NCBI GenBank assembly: GCA_008711295.1
Contig: VUYV01000017.1
Coordinates: 1,677,500-1,741,499, forward strand
Reading direction: 5' to 3'
Source of the DNA: Anarhynchus alexandrinus
Taxonomy: Eukaryota > Chordata > Aves > Charadriiformes > Charadriidae
DNA: 64,000 nucleotides
Part shown: piece by piece, positions 25,401 through 37,400 of the stretch
How positions within the stretch are numbered: the first letter of the stretch is position 1
Layout: each line of letters starts with the position of its first letter
The notes under the pieces: generated by a model
What the model saw: only the letters and a program-made list of their open reading frames with translations
What the model was told of the DNA's origin: nothing
Database searches by the model: none
Translations under genes and position numbers: made by a program

Positions 25401-28400
25401 AAACCTGCCCTCTTCCAGTTTGAAGCCATTCCCCCTTGTCCTGTCACTACATGCCCTAGTAAAAAGTCCTTCCCCAGCTCTCCTGTAGGCCCCCTTTAGG
25501 TACTGAAAGGCCGCAATAAGATCTCCCCGGAGCCTTCTCTTCTCCAGGCTGAACAGCCCCAACTCCTTCAGCCTCTCCTCATAGGAGAGGTGCTCCAGCC
25601 CTCGGATCATCCTCGTGGCCCTCCTCTGGACACGCTCCAACAGGTCCATGTCCTTCTTATGTTGGGGACTCCAGAGCTGGACGCAGTACTCCAGGTGGGG
25701 TCTCACGAGAGTGGAGTAGAGGGGCAGAATCACCTCCCTCGCCCTGCTGGCCACACTTCTTTTGATGCAGCCCAGGATGCGGTTGGCCTTCTGGGCTGCG
25801 ATCGCACATTGCTGGCTCATGTTGAGCTTCTCGTCGATCAGCACACCCAGGTCCTTCTCCTCAGTGCTGCTCTCCAGCCATTCCCCGCCCAACCTGTAAT
25901 TGTGCTTGGGATTGCCCCGACCTAGATGTAAGACCTTGCATTTGGCCTTATTGAACTGCATGAGGTTGGCTTGGGCCCACCTCTCCAGCCTGTCCAGGTC
26001 CCTCTGGATGGCATCCCTCCCTTCCAGCGTGTCTACCTCGCCAAACAGCTTGGTATCATCGGCAAACTTGCTGAGGGTGCTCTCGACCCCACTGTCCATA
26101 TCTCCTACAAAGATGTTGAACAGTACAGGTCCCAGCACCGACCCCTGAGGAACGCCACTTGTCACTGGTCTCCACTTGGACATCGAGCCGTTGACCGCAA
26201 CTCTTTGAGTGCGACCGTCCAGCCAGTTCTTTATCCATCGAATGGTCCATTTGTCAAATCCATGTCTCTCCAATTTAGAGACCAGGATATCGTGTGGGAC
26301 AGTGTCAAATGCCTTGCACAAGTCCAAGTAGATGACATCAGTCGATCTTCCTTTGTCCACCGCCGTTATGACCCCTTCGTAGAAGGCCACCAAATTAGTC
26401 AGGCATGATCTGCCCTTGGTGAAGCCATGCTGGCTGTCACCAATCACCTCTTTGATTTCTGTGTGCCTCAGCAGAGTTTCCAGGAGGATCTGCTCCATGA
26501 TCTTGCCAGGCACAGAGGTGAGACTGACTGGCCTGTAGTTCCCCGGGTCTTCCTTATTTCCCTTTTTGAAAATGGGGGTTATGTTTCCCCTTTTCCAGTC
26601 ATCAGGAACCTCGCCAGACTGCCACGACTTCTCAAATATGATGGCTAGTGGCTTAGCGACTTCATCTGCCAGTTCCCTCAGGACCCGCGGATGTATCTCA
26701 TCAGGTCCCATGGACTTGTGCACCTTCAGGTTCCTCAGGTGGTCCCGCACTTGATCTTCTTCTACAGTGGGCGGTTCTCCATTTTCCCAATCCTGGCTTT
26801 TGCATTCTGCATCACGGGCAGTGTGGCTGCAGTCCTTGCCAGTGAAGACTGAGGCAAAAAAGTCATTGAGTACCTCAGCCTTGTCTCTATCCCGGGTAAC
26901 CAGTTCTTGTGTTACCTTCCGGAGAGGGCCCACAGTTTCCCTAGTGTTTCTTTTCTCGCTGACGTATTTAAAGAAAGATTTCTTGTTTGTCTTAATATCC
27001 CTTGCCAGATCCAGTTCCATCTGGGCTTTGGCTTGTCTAACCCGATCCCTGGCTGCTCGGACCATTCCCCTGTATTCCTCCCAGGCTACCCGCCCCTGTT
27101 TCCACTCCCTGTAGGCCTCCTTTTTCCTTTTGGTCATGTCCAGGAGTTCCTTATTCATCCATGCAGGCCTCCTGGCTTTTCTGCCTGCCTTCCTCTTTGT
27201 AGGGATGCACTGGTTCTGGGCTTGGAGGAGGTGGTCCTTGAATATTAACCAACTTTCTTGGGCCCCTCTTCCCTCCAGCGCTTCATCCCATGGCACCATA
27301 CCAAGCAGATTCTTCAAGAGGCCAAAGTCAGCTCTCCCAAAGTCCAGGGTCGCTAGCCTGCTGTGTACCTTCCTCGCTGCTTCAAGGATTTTGAACTCGA
27401 CCATTTCATGGTCGCTACAGCCCAGGCTGCCCATGAGTTTGACACTGTCTACCAGACCCTCCTTGTTGGTAAGCACAAGGTCCAGCATAGCTCCTTTCCT
27501 CGTTGGTTCCTCAACCATTTGGAGAAGGAAGTTGTCCTCAATGCAATCCAAGAACCTCCTGGATTGCCTATGCTTGGCTGTGTTGCCTTTCCAACAGATG
27601 TCAGGGTGGTTGAAGTCGCCCATGAGCACCAGGGTCTGCGAATGTGATGCCACCCCTATCTGACTATAAAGGGCTTCATCCACTGGGTCTTCTTGGTCGG
27701 GTGGCCTGTAGCAAACCCCCACCGTAATGTCCCCTGCTCTCGATTTCCCTTTAATCCTAACCCATAGGCTCTCAGTTGGCTCTTTATCCATCCCCAGGCT
27801 AAGCTCCATGCATTCCAGGTGCTCTTTAACATACAAGGCAACGCCACCTCCTCTTTTCCCCAGCCTGTCTCTCCTGAAGAGCCTGTAGCCTTCCATTCTA
27901 ACACTCCAGTCATAGGTGTCGTCCCACCAAGTTTCTACGATGCCAATGAGATCGTAGTCCTGGAGTCGTGCCCACATCTCTAGTTCCTCCTGCTTGTTCC
28001 CCATGCTCCGTGCGTTTGTATAGAGGCACTTCAGCCTTGTCTTTGTTGAGGCTAACCTGGTTGGAGCAGCTGTACTTACCTTGCGCTGCTCTCCAGGCGG
28101 CATTCCTTTGCCGTGTACTAACGGTGCCTCCCCATTGGCTCCTGTTGGTCCTCGAGCTCCTGGCTCATCTACGCAAGACTGTGATCCTGCTGCAGTGCAT
28201 ACTGGAGCTAAGGGCTGCAGGCCCTCACCAGTACCTTGCTCCTCTTTCCTTGGTACGACCTCCCTTGGCTGGTCTTGGGCAAACCCAATAATACCCCCTT
28301 CCCCCGTCAAATCTAGTTTAAAGCCCTGTTAATAAGCCCTGATAATTTTTGGGCGAAAACCCTTCTCCCTTTTGCAGCGAGCCAGCCCCCATCTGCTCCC

Positions 28401-31400
28401 AGCAGGCCTGGTGCCGTGTAGGTCATTCCATTGTCAAAAAACCCAAAATTGTGGCGATGACACCAGCCACGGAGCCACATATTAACAGACTGAGCTCGTC
28501 TGTTCCTTTCAATGTCATTACCCACAACAGGAAGTAGAGATGAAAAAATAACCTGTGCTCCAGATCCCCTGAGTGTCTGTCCCAAGGCCCTGATATCTCT
28601 TTTGATGTTCCTTGCACTCCGATATGCACATTCATCGCCCCCCACATGGAACAGGAGCAGTGGGTAGTAGTCCGAGGGCTGCACCAGGCTAGGGAGTCTC
28701 TTTGAGATGTCCTTGACCCGTGCCCCCGGAAGGCAGCAGACTTCCCTGAGAGTGGGGTCTGCCCTACATATGGGCCCCTCCGTCCCCCTCAGAGCTGAGT
28801 CACCCACGACTACAACCCTCCTTTTCTTCCTTGGAGAGGTGGTCTTGATTTGATGAGCATGCCTATCTGGTCCTGGCGGCTCCTGTGGTGTATTAGGATA
28901 GTCAGCCTTGACGTCCTTAATCTGTTCTGCCTTGCTCAGGGCCTCATACCTGTTGCACAATGGTACAAGAGGGGGGGAGGCAGGCAAGGAGGGGGCTCGC
29001 CTGCTGCGCTTGGCACGGACTTGCCTCCATTCTCCATTATCCAGAAGGCCTCCCCTCCCTTCAGCCCTACCGGGCAGAGAGATGACATCCCTACGGTCGT
29101 TCTTAATTTCTGGTGTCTGCCCTGGTCTCTCTTTCAAGGAGCTCGAGGCCTGGGTCGACCAGTCTATTTCTCTCTCCTTGTCCCTGATACTCCTCAGTCT
29201 CTCAACCTCATCCTTGAGCTCTGCCACCAGGCTCAGCAGGTCGTCCACTTGCTCACACCTCACACAGCAGTTGTTGCCGAGGTCACTCGCCGAGACGAAC
29301 AGCTCTGGTGCAGGCACGTCCGCAGCGGAGCCGGCCGATCTCAGCGAAAAAAGGCTTTTTTTCTGAGCGAAAAAGGGCTTTTTCTGTGCTTTTTCAGCCA
29401 GGGAAGCGCCGCGGCGGTACAGTGGAACAGTGAGTACTATGGAACAGTGAGGTTGGATAACAGCAGAAATTGTGATTAAATCAAATAGTTCAACTGTTTT
29501 TGTAATAGGTAGTCATAAAACTAATTATTTGCAACTTATTAACTTAGGAAGTGACTACTCTGATTAGGTATAGATTTTGCATGATTCAAAATAAAAGTGA
29601 TCATAAGAAAGGATGCCCACATGGTATAAACATCTCATCATGCTGTGGAAGTGTTTTTAATATCTCTGTATTTTACAATGGCTGCAAAAAGCTGAGACTA
29701 CTGAAGAACTGTTAAAAACTAAGGAATTGATCCCTTCTTTATAAGATTTTATTTTGTTTGGACTATTTGGGTTTCTCATTTCACTTGAGCTGATCTAATA
29801 GCTGATTTACCAAAAGGGGACAGTCCTGTCCTCTCATCAATTTGTATTGCACCAGGAGAGAACTAATCTAACCCCATAGCAAGGCAGTTTGGTGAGTTAA
29901 GCCATCGTGTTTTGCAAGGGCTTTTGTGGAGGAGTTGGTAGAAGGAGGGGAAGGGACTGAGCTGGTTTGCCCTTTTAAGCAGGAACCAACTTTTAAAGCA
30001 GCTCAACTATCACAAGAAACCACAACATTTTTTAAGTCAGCCCCCTTTTCAGCTGAGTGGTCACATACTGATTTGGATGTGTTATATTAGTTGCAAAAAT
30101 GTTGTGTTTATCTTTCTCTTCATGCAATGCTCATTTATTGGCTTGAGTCAAATATATTTGTGTTGCCCACAGCAGCACTAAATTATTATTGTTTAAAAAT
30201 TTTAATATTTAAACTTTCAAGTAATATGTCAGAAACAACACAAATATGTTTTGAAAAATTCAGTTTTTCTCTCCATTATTATCTTTGACAGCTCACTGAA
30301 AACTTCTACCTTATTTAATCAGTAAGCCTGTTCAAAACTGGCATCCACTCAGAATATTAGAAACTTCAGACTTTCTCAGTTATATGCTGAGTAAACAACT
30401 TTTGCTTTTTTACAAAGGACTTGCAAGCCTGTGCAATTCCTCTGGTTGAAAAGCTTGACCTCACCAGCTGCTTGTGATTCAAAGAATTTTCAGAGCAATA
30501 CCAGTAATGACATTGAGATAATAGGCAGCAATTTAAGGGTGTCATGCTTCAGAGAACCAACCCATCACAAGAAAAGCTGACAAATAGTACCTGGCGACCA
30601 GTCAGCCAAATTGAAACTGAAGTGGTAATTGATATCATGGGTTATCACTCTAATGGATTTGTCACCCAGCAATCTGAAATACTCATTATTTTTTTTTTTA
30701 ATCAAGGGCAAACTGTTGGACAACTTCAAGTGACAGTTCTCTACTTTCAGGACTTGACATTTGGACTACTGACATTGTTCTTTTCAGGGCAACAAATCTG
30801 ACAACATTTAATTCAATAGAATCGATACACAGAGTATTACAAGAAAAGGTCAGAGGAGAGTTTCCCTCCCAGTCATCCTGGTGCTATGCTCTGCTTAGGT
30901 TGTGCACAATCAGGAAGTAGTTTTGAGGTTTTGGGGTTTTTTTTAAGCTGTCAGACTGACAGTATGCAATGATCTATTTTTGTTTTTCAAGTCAGATAAC
31001 GTTAGATGCCTGCTAATTCCACTTGAAGAAAAAATAGTTTTCTAGGGCTTTTTAATTTATGTATTTCTCATGACAATTAATTCCACTTTCATTTAGTATT
31101 CCTGTGTCTTTAAAACAAAATTTAGAAGTAATATTTCTGATGCATTTAGAGCTGATAAAGGAATGCACAGGACTTCCCAGAGATGTAAGGTGTAAGTGGT
31201 GAGCTCTTACTAATATTACAGCATCAATTTAAAGTTTTGCTGGCTCCGGGTGTTTGTGATGCTTCTGTCCTGGAGATTGCTGCCTCCACGGCAGAGTGGG
31301 CAGAAAATAATTTGTAGCTGAACCTTTGCTGCTTCAGTATAGTCTGTTGCTCTGCCTAAATTAAGTAAGGCTTTCTGTTGCTAAACTTCATGCTGCTGCT

Positions 31401-34400
31401 TTAGATGCAGGCGTTTTTTTTCCCTTTCACTAATTCTTCTGTGAAGAATTAGCTTGGGCAGACAGATGGAGCACAAAGCTGCAGATGATACTAAACTTTT
31501 GCAACATGAACAGAAACTGCTGCTTTTATCAGTACTAACTGACTCCAGTTACAGCTTGAATAGGCTGCAAACGCTGATGTTGGGCAGACTTGCCAAGGAA
31601 AAGTGGTTTATTCTTACAAACTGAAAAAGAGAGTTACAAATTTTTACTATAAAAGTAGAATTTGTCAAATGTTTCAGAGAAAAGGAGTATGCAGTTATGT
31701 ATATGAAATCCTGTACTGCAAGCCTAACCCATCTTTAACAGTTAGTTGACATCACACTCATTAGTAAAATTACTGTACTTTTATTTTTTCAGATATGTTT
31801 TTCCATGGTTATTGTATGTCATGGTGACCTTTTTTACTTCATTGTAAATCTGAAAATCAGTTAAAATAAATATAATAGTTTTCCAACTCTTTAATGTTCT
31901 AATCATAAAATTCATTAAAAGAGAAGAGTGTTCATATAAGAAATTATAAGCTTCTGTAATGGTGAATGTGTAAATTTACTTTTTCACCATCATTTTACAG
32001 AAAAATTCCAGATGCCATCTTACTTAATACTGTGTTGAAAAACATACATCGGCTGAATTGGTTTTGACTTCCTTTAATTGCAAATGAATTTAAATGTAAT
32101 TTCAATATGCTTATTCCAGTTGTTTTAATTTTTGTCTAGCACTTGACAGAAGAAAAGCCAGAAGGCCTTGTCAATGAAGCATGTCGGTATGGATGTATAA
32201 ATTAATTTTATATATCACAGTTAGGAGCTGCACTGTATACTTCATTAAAAATGGCTTCTTTTTCTTTTATAAAGCTTTTTTCCCCTCCTTTGGTTTTAAA
32301 CCAAGGTAGGCCGGTGTAATGAAGTAGAAAACAGAAAAGTGACTTTGTGCTTCATTTTGTCTTTTTGCCAAGATCTGACTCTTCTAATACGTATTTTAAG
32401 AGGGATGGGATTTTACATAAGTGAAGGGGAACCACCTGTATTGGGGGGAAGAAAGAATTGCATGCTAGAATCTATCAGATGCTCAAAGTAGCACTGGAGA
32501 TAGAGGAATATTTCTTGCTAGATGTGGAGCCACAGTGATTAAGGGTAATTGTAGCAACAGAAATCTTCATAAAGCAAAGAGACTTGAAGTATGACTTTAT
32601 GAAGACTACATGCAAGATAAATAGGGGCTTGTGAAGTTTATAAGTCACCAAGCACTTAAGATTAGATGACATTTAAAAAAAAAAAACCAACAAAACAAAC
32701 CAACAACAAACCCCCAAAACTAGCAAGCTTTTGTAGCTTGGTAGAGCCCTCTTAGGGCACAGAAGAGCATGTCAAGGAGAAGCCAGGAGTGCTTTAGTTG
32801 TACTCCATGATGTTCTAGTTTGATTAATGCTTGCCTTTCTGTACTAGCAATGCTCATACTATTTTTTTTTTTTGGTGCTATGGGAGAGATGGTGTTTCTG
32901 CCTTACAGAAAAAGTATTTGTTTGTTCATGTTGTTTTTTTTTTTTTCCTTAATGTGTAGGCAGGTTGGCTTAGCTGATCTAATAATCATCAATAAAACAG
33001 ATTTGGTTTCAAGGGAAGAATTGAATAAAGTCAGAACATCTGTCAGGTATGAAACTTTCAGCATAACTCTAACACTGTACTGGCTGAAACATAGTTACTT
33101 CGTTCTTGTTAATACAGAAATTAGGTCTCACTATTACATTGACACAAATTGTTAGCTCAGAAGGGAAAAGAAACTACTCCTTTCTAAAGGCATTTCAATA
33201 CTTTCAGGTGCTTACACAATCTTAGCAGTTTGCCTGTCTAGGTAAGATAGGTACCTACTAAGCACAGGCCTTTGTCTTAATTGTTCATGCTCTTAGATTT
33301 TTTGGCAGCTGTTCCCATTTATCAGAATTAGCATCAGGGAAAAAAGAATTGCTAGTAGATATGAGTTCACTAGCAAATGCAAAGATATATAGAGGAAGTC
33401 CCAAATAATTGTTGTGGATGTAGAAGAACCAGTATGAATTAAATTAGTGATCAAAGACCTGTCCTATCTTTTTCTGTCAATACTATGATAACCAAAATGA
33501 AACATAAAAATTTTTAAATACTTTACAACTTTATTAGTGGTTTGAATTCTAAAATTAAAAATGCTTAGACCCATCAGAGTGTATCATGAGGAGTCTTGGA
33601 TAGAAAATGGCTATTCTCACCAGTAGTATTTTGTTGTCAGAACTTGTAAAGTTCCGCAACCCTTACTTAGGAGATGAAAAAGTCACAAAACCAAAGTCTG
33701 CTGGGATGTCTGTTGGTTTGTTCAACAGGCTGATAACAGAGTTGGGATTATTGCTGTGGTGCTATTTTTCATGCTGCTTTCCACGCTTAACTTGCTCAAG
33801 CAATATATTATGGTTGTATTTTCATCTAACTTCTGATTTTTCTATTTTATTTCAGGTCAATAAATGGACTTGTTAAAATTCTAGAGACACAAAGATCAAG
33901 GTATTAAATGGCCACTATTACTGGGTAATAGATCATGCTTCTTTCATGACAGATTTAAGTATGCTATTAGATCAGTTTGCTTAAAGGAAAAGTGTTGAAT
34001 TAGAAATATTTAATTCAATCTTGATTTTACTAATAATTTTTTTTCAAAGAAGTAAAAATGAAATTTTCTTTGTTACTGTTTACATCCTACACTCAAGTGT
34101 GTATTTTTTTAAAAAATCACTATTAAGATGTAGCTTAGTTTACAGAGCTTATCATAGTGGGTTTTATTGGACTTTGCAATATAACCATAAATACCTCATA
34201 TTTACATTAGAAGTGTATTTTACAAAAGCTTGGGCATTACTTTTTTTTTCAAAACCTGCTTTTTTTTTCTAAGTTTAATATGAATAGAGCTGAAACTCTT
34301 CATAGTAGCACTTGCCTTATAGCATATTTCAGTTTTGTTTGCTAACAGTGTGTCAGTATAAGCTGCATATATTCCAGGGGTTTGTGTGTGTGTTGAGAGA

Positions 34401-37400
34401 GACTGTATTAAGGGTGCAGAATAATTGCTGGGAAGAATTTCAAGGTTACTTTTCCCATTTAGGGAAAATCAGTTATTATTCAGGCATCCAGTATGAAGGA
34501 TTTTATCACTTTTCTTGGCAATACCTTGTATTTTACTATATTTTTAAAATTATGTTTCTGTGCTTACATATTACTGTGTAAATAAATACAGTGTTTCCTT
34601 GCAGGAGACAAGACCAGCCACCAACAGCCAAAAATAAGGCTAAAGATTCAAATGGCATTAGATAGTATGATAGACAGGAAAACAAACATAAGCTTCAGTG
34701 AACCATTTTAAAAATAATTTTTTAAGTATACAGAATATTTAAATATAGCAAAAATACAAAGCTTTCTCTTTTCCCCTCTGTTTAGAGTTGATCTCTCAGA
34801 TGTCTTGGACCTGCATGCTTTTGACAGTTTATCTGGAATAAGGTATGGTGATGATTTCACTCTCTTTTATTAGAAATAATGTCAATTGTATAAATACATG
34901 CATGAAATAGACACAATCAAATCCTGGCTTAAATTTGCATCTGAGTTTGTTAGAAATTCTAGTTTAGTTACTTGTTTAAAATTCTTACTTTATAAGTGGT
35001 CATCTAAGACTGAAAACTTTTTCCACTTGAAATGTGTGCAACAAAAGCTTTTTGACCTTGTAAAGTTAAATGAGCCAGAGTGTGCATAGTTGGTTGGCTT
35101 TTTTTTCCCAAAATACGAGTTTTGCTTTAATACTAGTAGTAGAGTAGATTTGTACACTCTTTTCTGGTTCTCTTAAAGGATTTCAAAATTTTTCTCACTT
35201 GACATCATGATGAACTGAAGGCCTCCTTATTTTTCACAGAAAACAATGAGGGACTGACGTTCCACAACAAACGAAACTACTGCACATTGTAGTTATTGTG
35301 GTCCATGTTTGTTTGTTTGTTTGTTTTCAATGCCAAATGTGTGCTTCAGCATGCTAGATGGGAGGAAAAGTAAAATTGGAGGTGAAGAAATAATGACTTT
35401 CTGTTCACTTTGTGTGCTGAAGTTGTTCAGCAAAGAGTTTTGGAGCAATCATAAACGAAAGGAGGGAATATACAATTGGGGGCAGTACCATCTTAATTTT
35501 TCTTGCTGGACACGTGCTGTTCACTTCAGGTGGGAGAAATTGCAGAAGATGCAGCTAGTAACCTCTAGTAGATGAGATGTGCTTGTGACATTTCCCAGTG
35601 AACTGGTGCAGTACAATCCAAAGGATAGCCTGCTTTTCCTGACTCTCTGCTGCCCTTTCTTTTTGCTGGCACCGGCTTTTGTCTGATATGTGAAATGTAG
35701 TGTTTGTTTCTTTTGAGCTCCTTGAATGTACCAGTCAGATCTGTACAAATAGCAGCATCAGGGAGGTATCAGAATAGGCATCCAAAAGAAAGTTAAGGGA
35801 GGAGGAAAGCCAATATATCCTTTATGGGCAATAGATAACTATTAGGTCATAAACCCATGTCCTGAGTTCTTATGATGGATGAACTAGCTAAACTGACTCA
35901 TCCTGGAGCCATCAACAGAGAGAAAGCAGTAAGAAGATGTGAACCAGAAAGGATCATTCTTGATAATGGCAATTCACAGTTAGATCTGATAAGCTGTAAT
36001 ATTAGGTGGCATTCTGGAATGTTTACTAAGAAGTGCTCTGCTCTACAAATCTGAGAAAATCCTTAAGGAGCTGACAATAAAAAAATAATTTTTCTTTTTT
36101 TCCTTGGTCTAGTCTTCTCTCTTATCTCGTAGTTCCTTTAGAGGTTCTCAATATTTGGTGTTAAAACAGAGGAAGCACCTTAAAATTGCAGCATTTAAAG
36201 ACAAATTCTAAAAGCATCAAGAAAGTTCTAGACTGCTTAAATGAAGTTCCCTTTCTTTTGATTTTATTTGAGCTCTGTACAGTGAAACTGCTTACCCTGG
36301 TACCAGTTCATAGATATAGAAATTCCTACATAAAATATTAGCAGTGGCTTCTGCCCTATCATCTGTAGCAGAAAAACCCTTTGCATTCAGCACCATTTGA
36401 GCACTAATACACCCCAGGACGCTAATAAAATTGTACTTTTGACTGCATACTACAGTAAGGATTTCTGCTGGCATAGCAGACAGGTAAAGCATCTGATTGG
36501 TATGACTGTACTGGTAGAACCTTGTAGTCTATACATGCCCTGAAGTGACACGAAACACATCAGGAGTTCTGGTTTCTGTGGAATGCAGTATGAGAAGAAC
36601 ACAACAAAGCAAAGAAGGTGCAAGAAGTAGGAGTGTGAAATGTTACTTCAGTAGCAGTACCTTTTTCCCCACCATTAAAGGCTGCTTAAAATTTACAGTC
36701 ATCAGAGTAGGAGGAGAGGTTTTTACGTGCAGTCTTCTCTGAAGTAGCAAAGAGCTGTCGTCATAGTGACTTTTGATGCGGTATTCTTTTTTCTGCGTGT
36801 TGGACATAAGACAGAATGTTCTCTGGTGAAGAAATCTTGCACTGTGTTGGTTAAAGACAGATGTGGATGTGTAATCTAAAGTTGCAGTAAAATTTTATGT
36901 TGTCACACAAAATGGTACAGTAAGATCCTGAATCTTAGTTTATGAAACAAATCCCCAAGTTCCTTTATAAAATAGAGAGGACCAATTTTAAATTTGCAGG
37001 CACGCTCCACAGTAGGAATGAGCTGTATAACAGATTTGAAATGGAGGCTGGGTATATAGTATTTCACTTAGTGTCACAGATTTCATTCTCACAAGAAACA
37101 GCTTTATACATTTTTTTCTTCTTGCTTTTCAAATCATTCAAATCACAAAGATATTGCAAATCGCTTCCATAATCTAATTGTGTTTACATTTTAAAAGAAC
37201 TAATGTCCTAGCACAAATCATTAACTGGACCAAACCAATATAATTAAACATACATATATTTTTTAATGACATTTTGTCCATCCTACTCAAATGCGACATT
37301 TAACTTTACTTATTTTCAGTTTGCAGAAAAAGCTTGAGCATGTAAAGACAACACATGCACATCTAGATAAGGTAATTACGAAAACTACTGCTTCAGTCTT

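Larger units (their letters stand above)
25166..29422 (-). mobile_element. Near-full-length CR1 LINE with two open reading frames, antisense in ZNG1 intron 6
   Basis: About 4.26 kb. On the minus strand the order is a short 5' leader with self-complementary tandem units (29343-29397), ORF1 (29317-28313), ORF2 (28310-25263), a short 3' UTR, and a tail of three ATTCTATG-type octamers ending near 25166. Both frames are free of stops, unlike every other CR1 copy in the window, so this is a young insertion. The 5' boundary is uncertain: a 12-bp motif TGGAACAGTGAG occurs twice near it (29423-29434 and 29440-29451), and ORF1 has no ATG, so a small 5' truncation is possible. Being antisense, it cannot be translated from the ZNG1 pre-mRNA. 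Confidence 0.93.

Noticed and set aside
25590..29479. Plus-strand open frames of 100-200 codons opposite the CR1
   Set aside because: They are shadows of the minus-strand CR1 ORF1 and ORF2.
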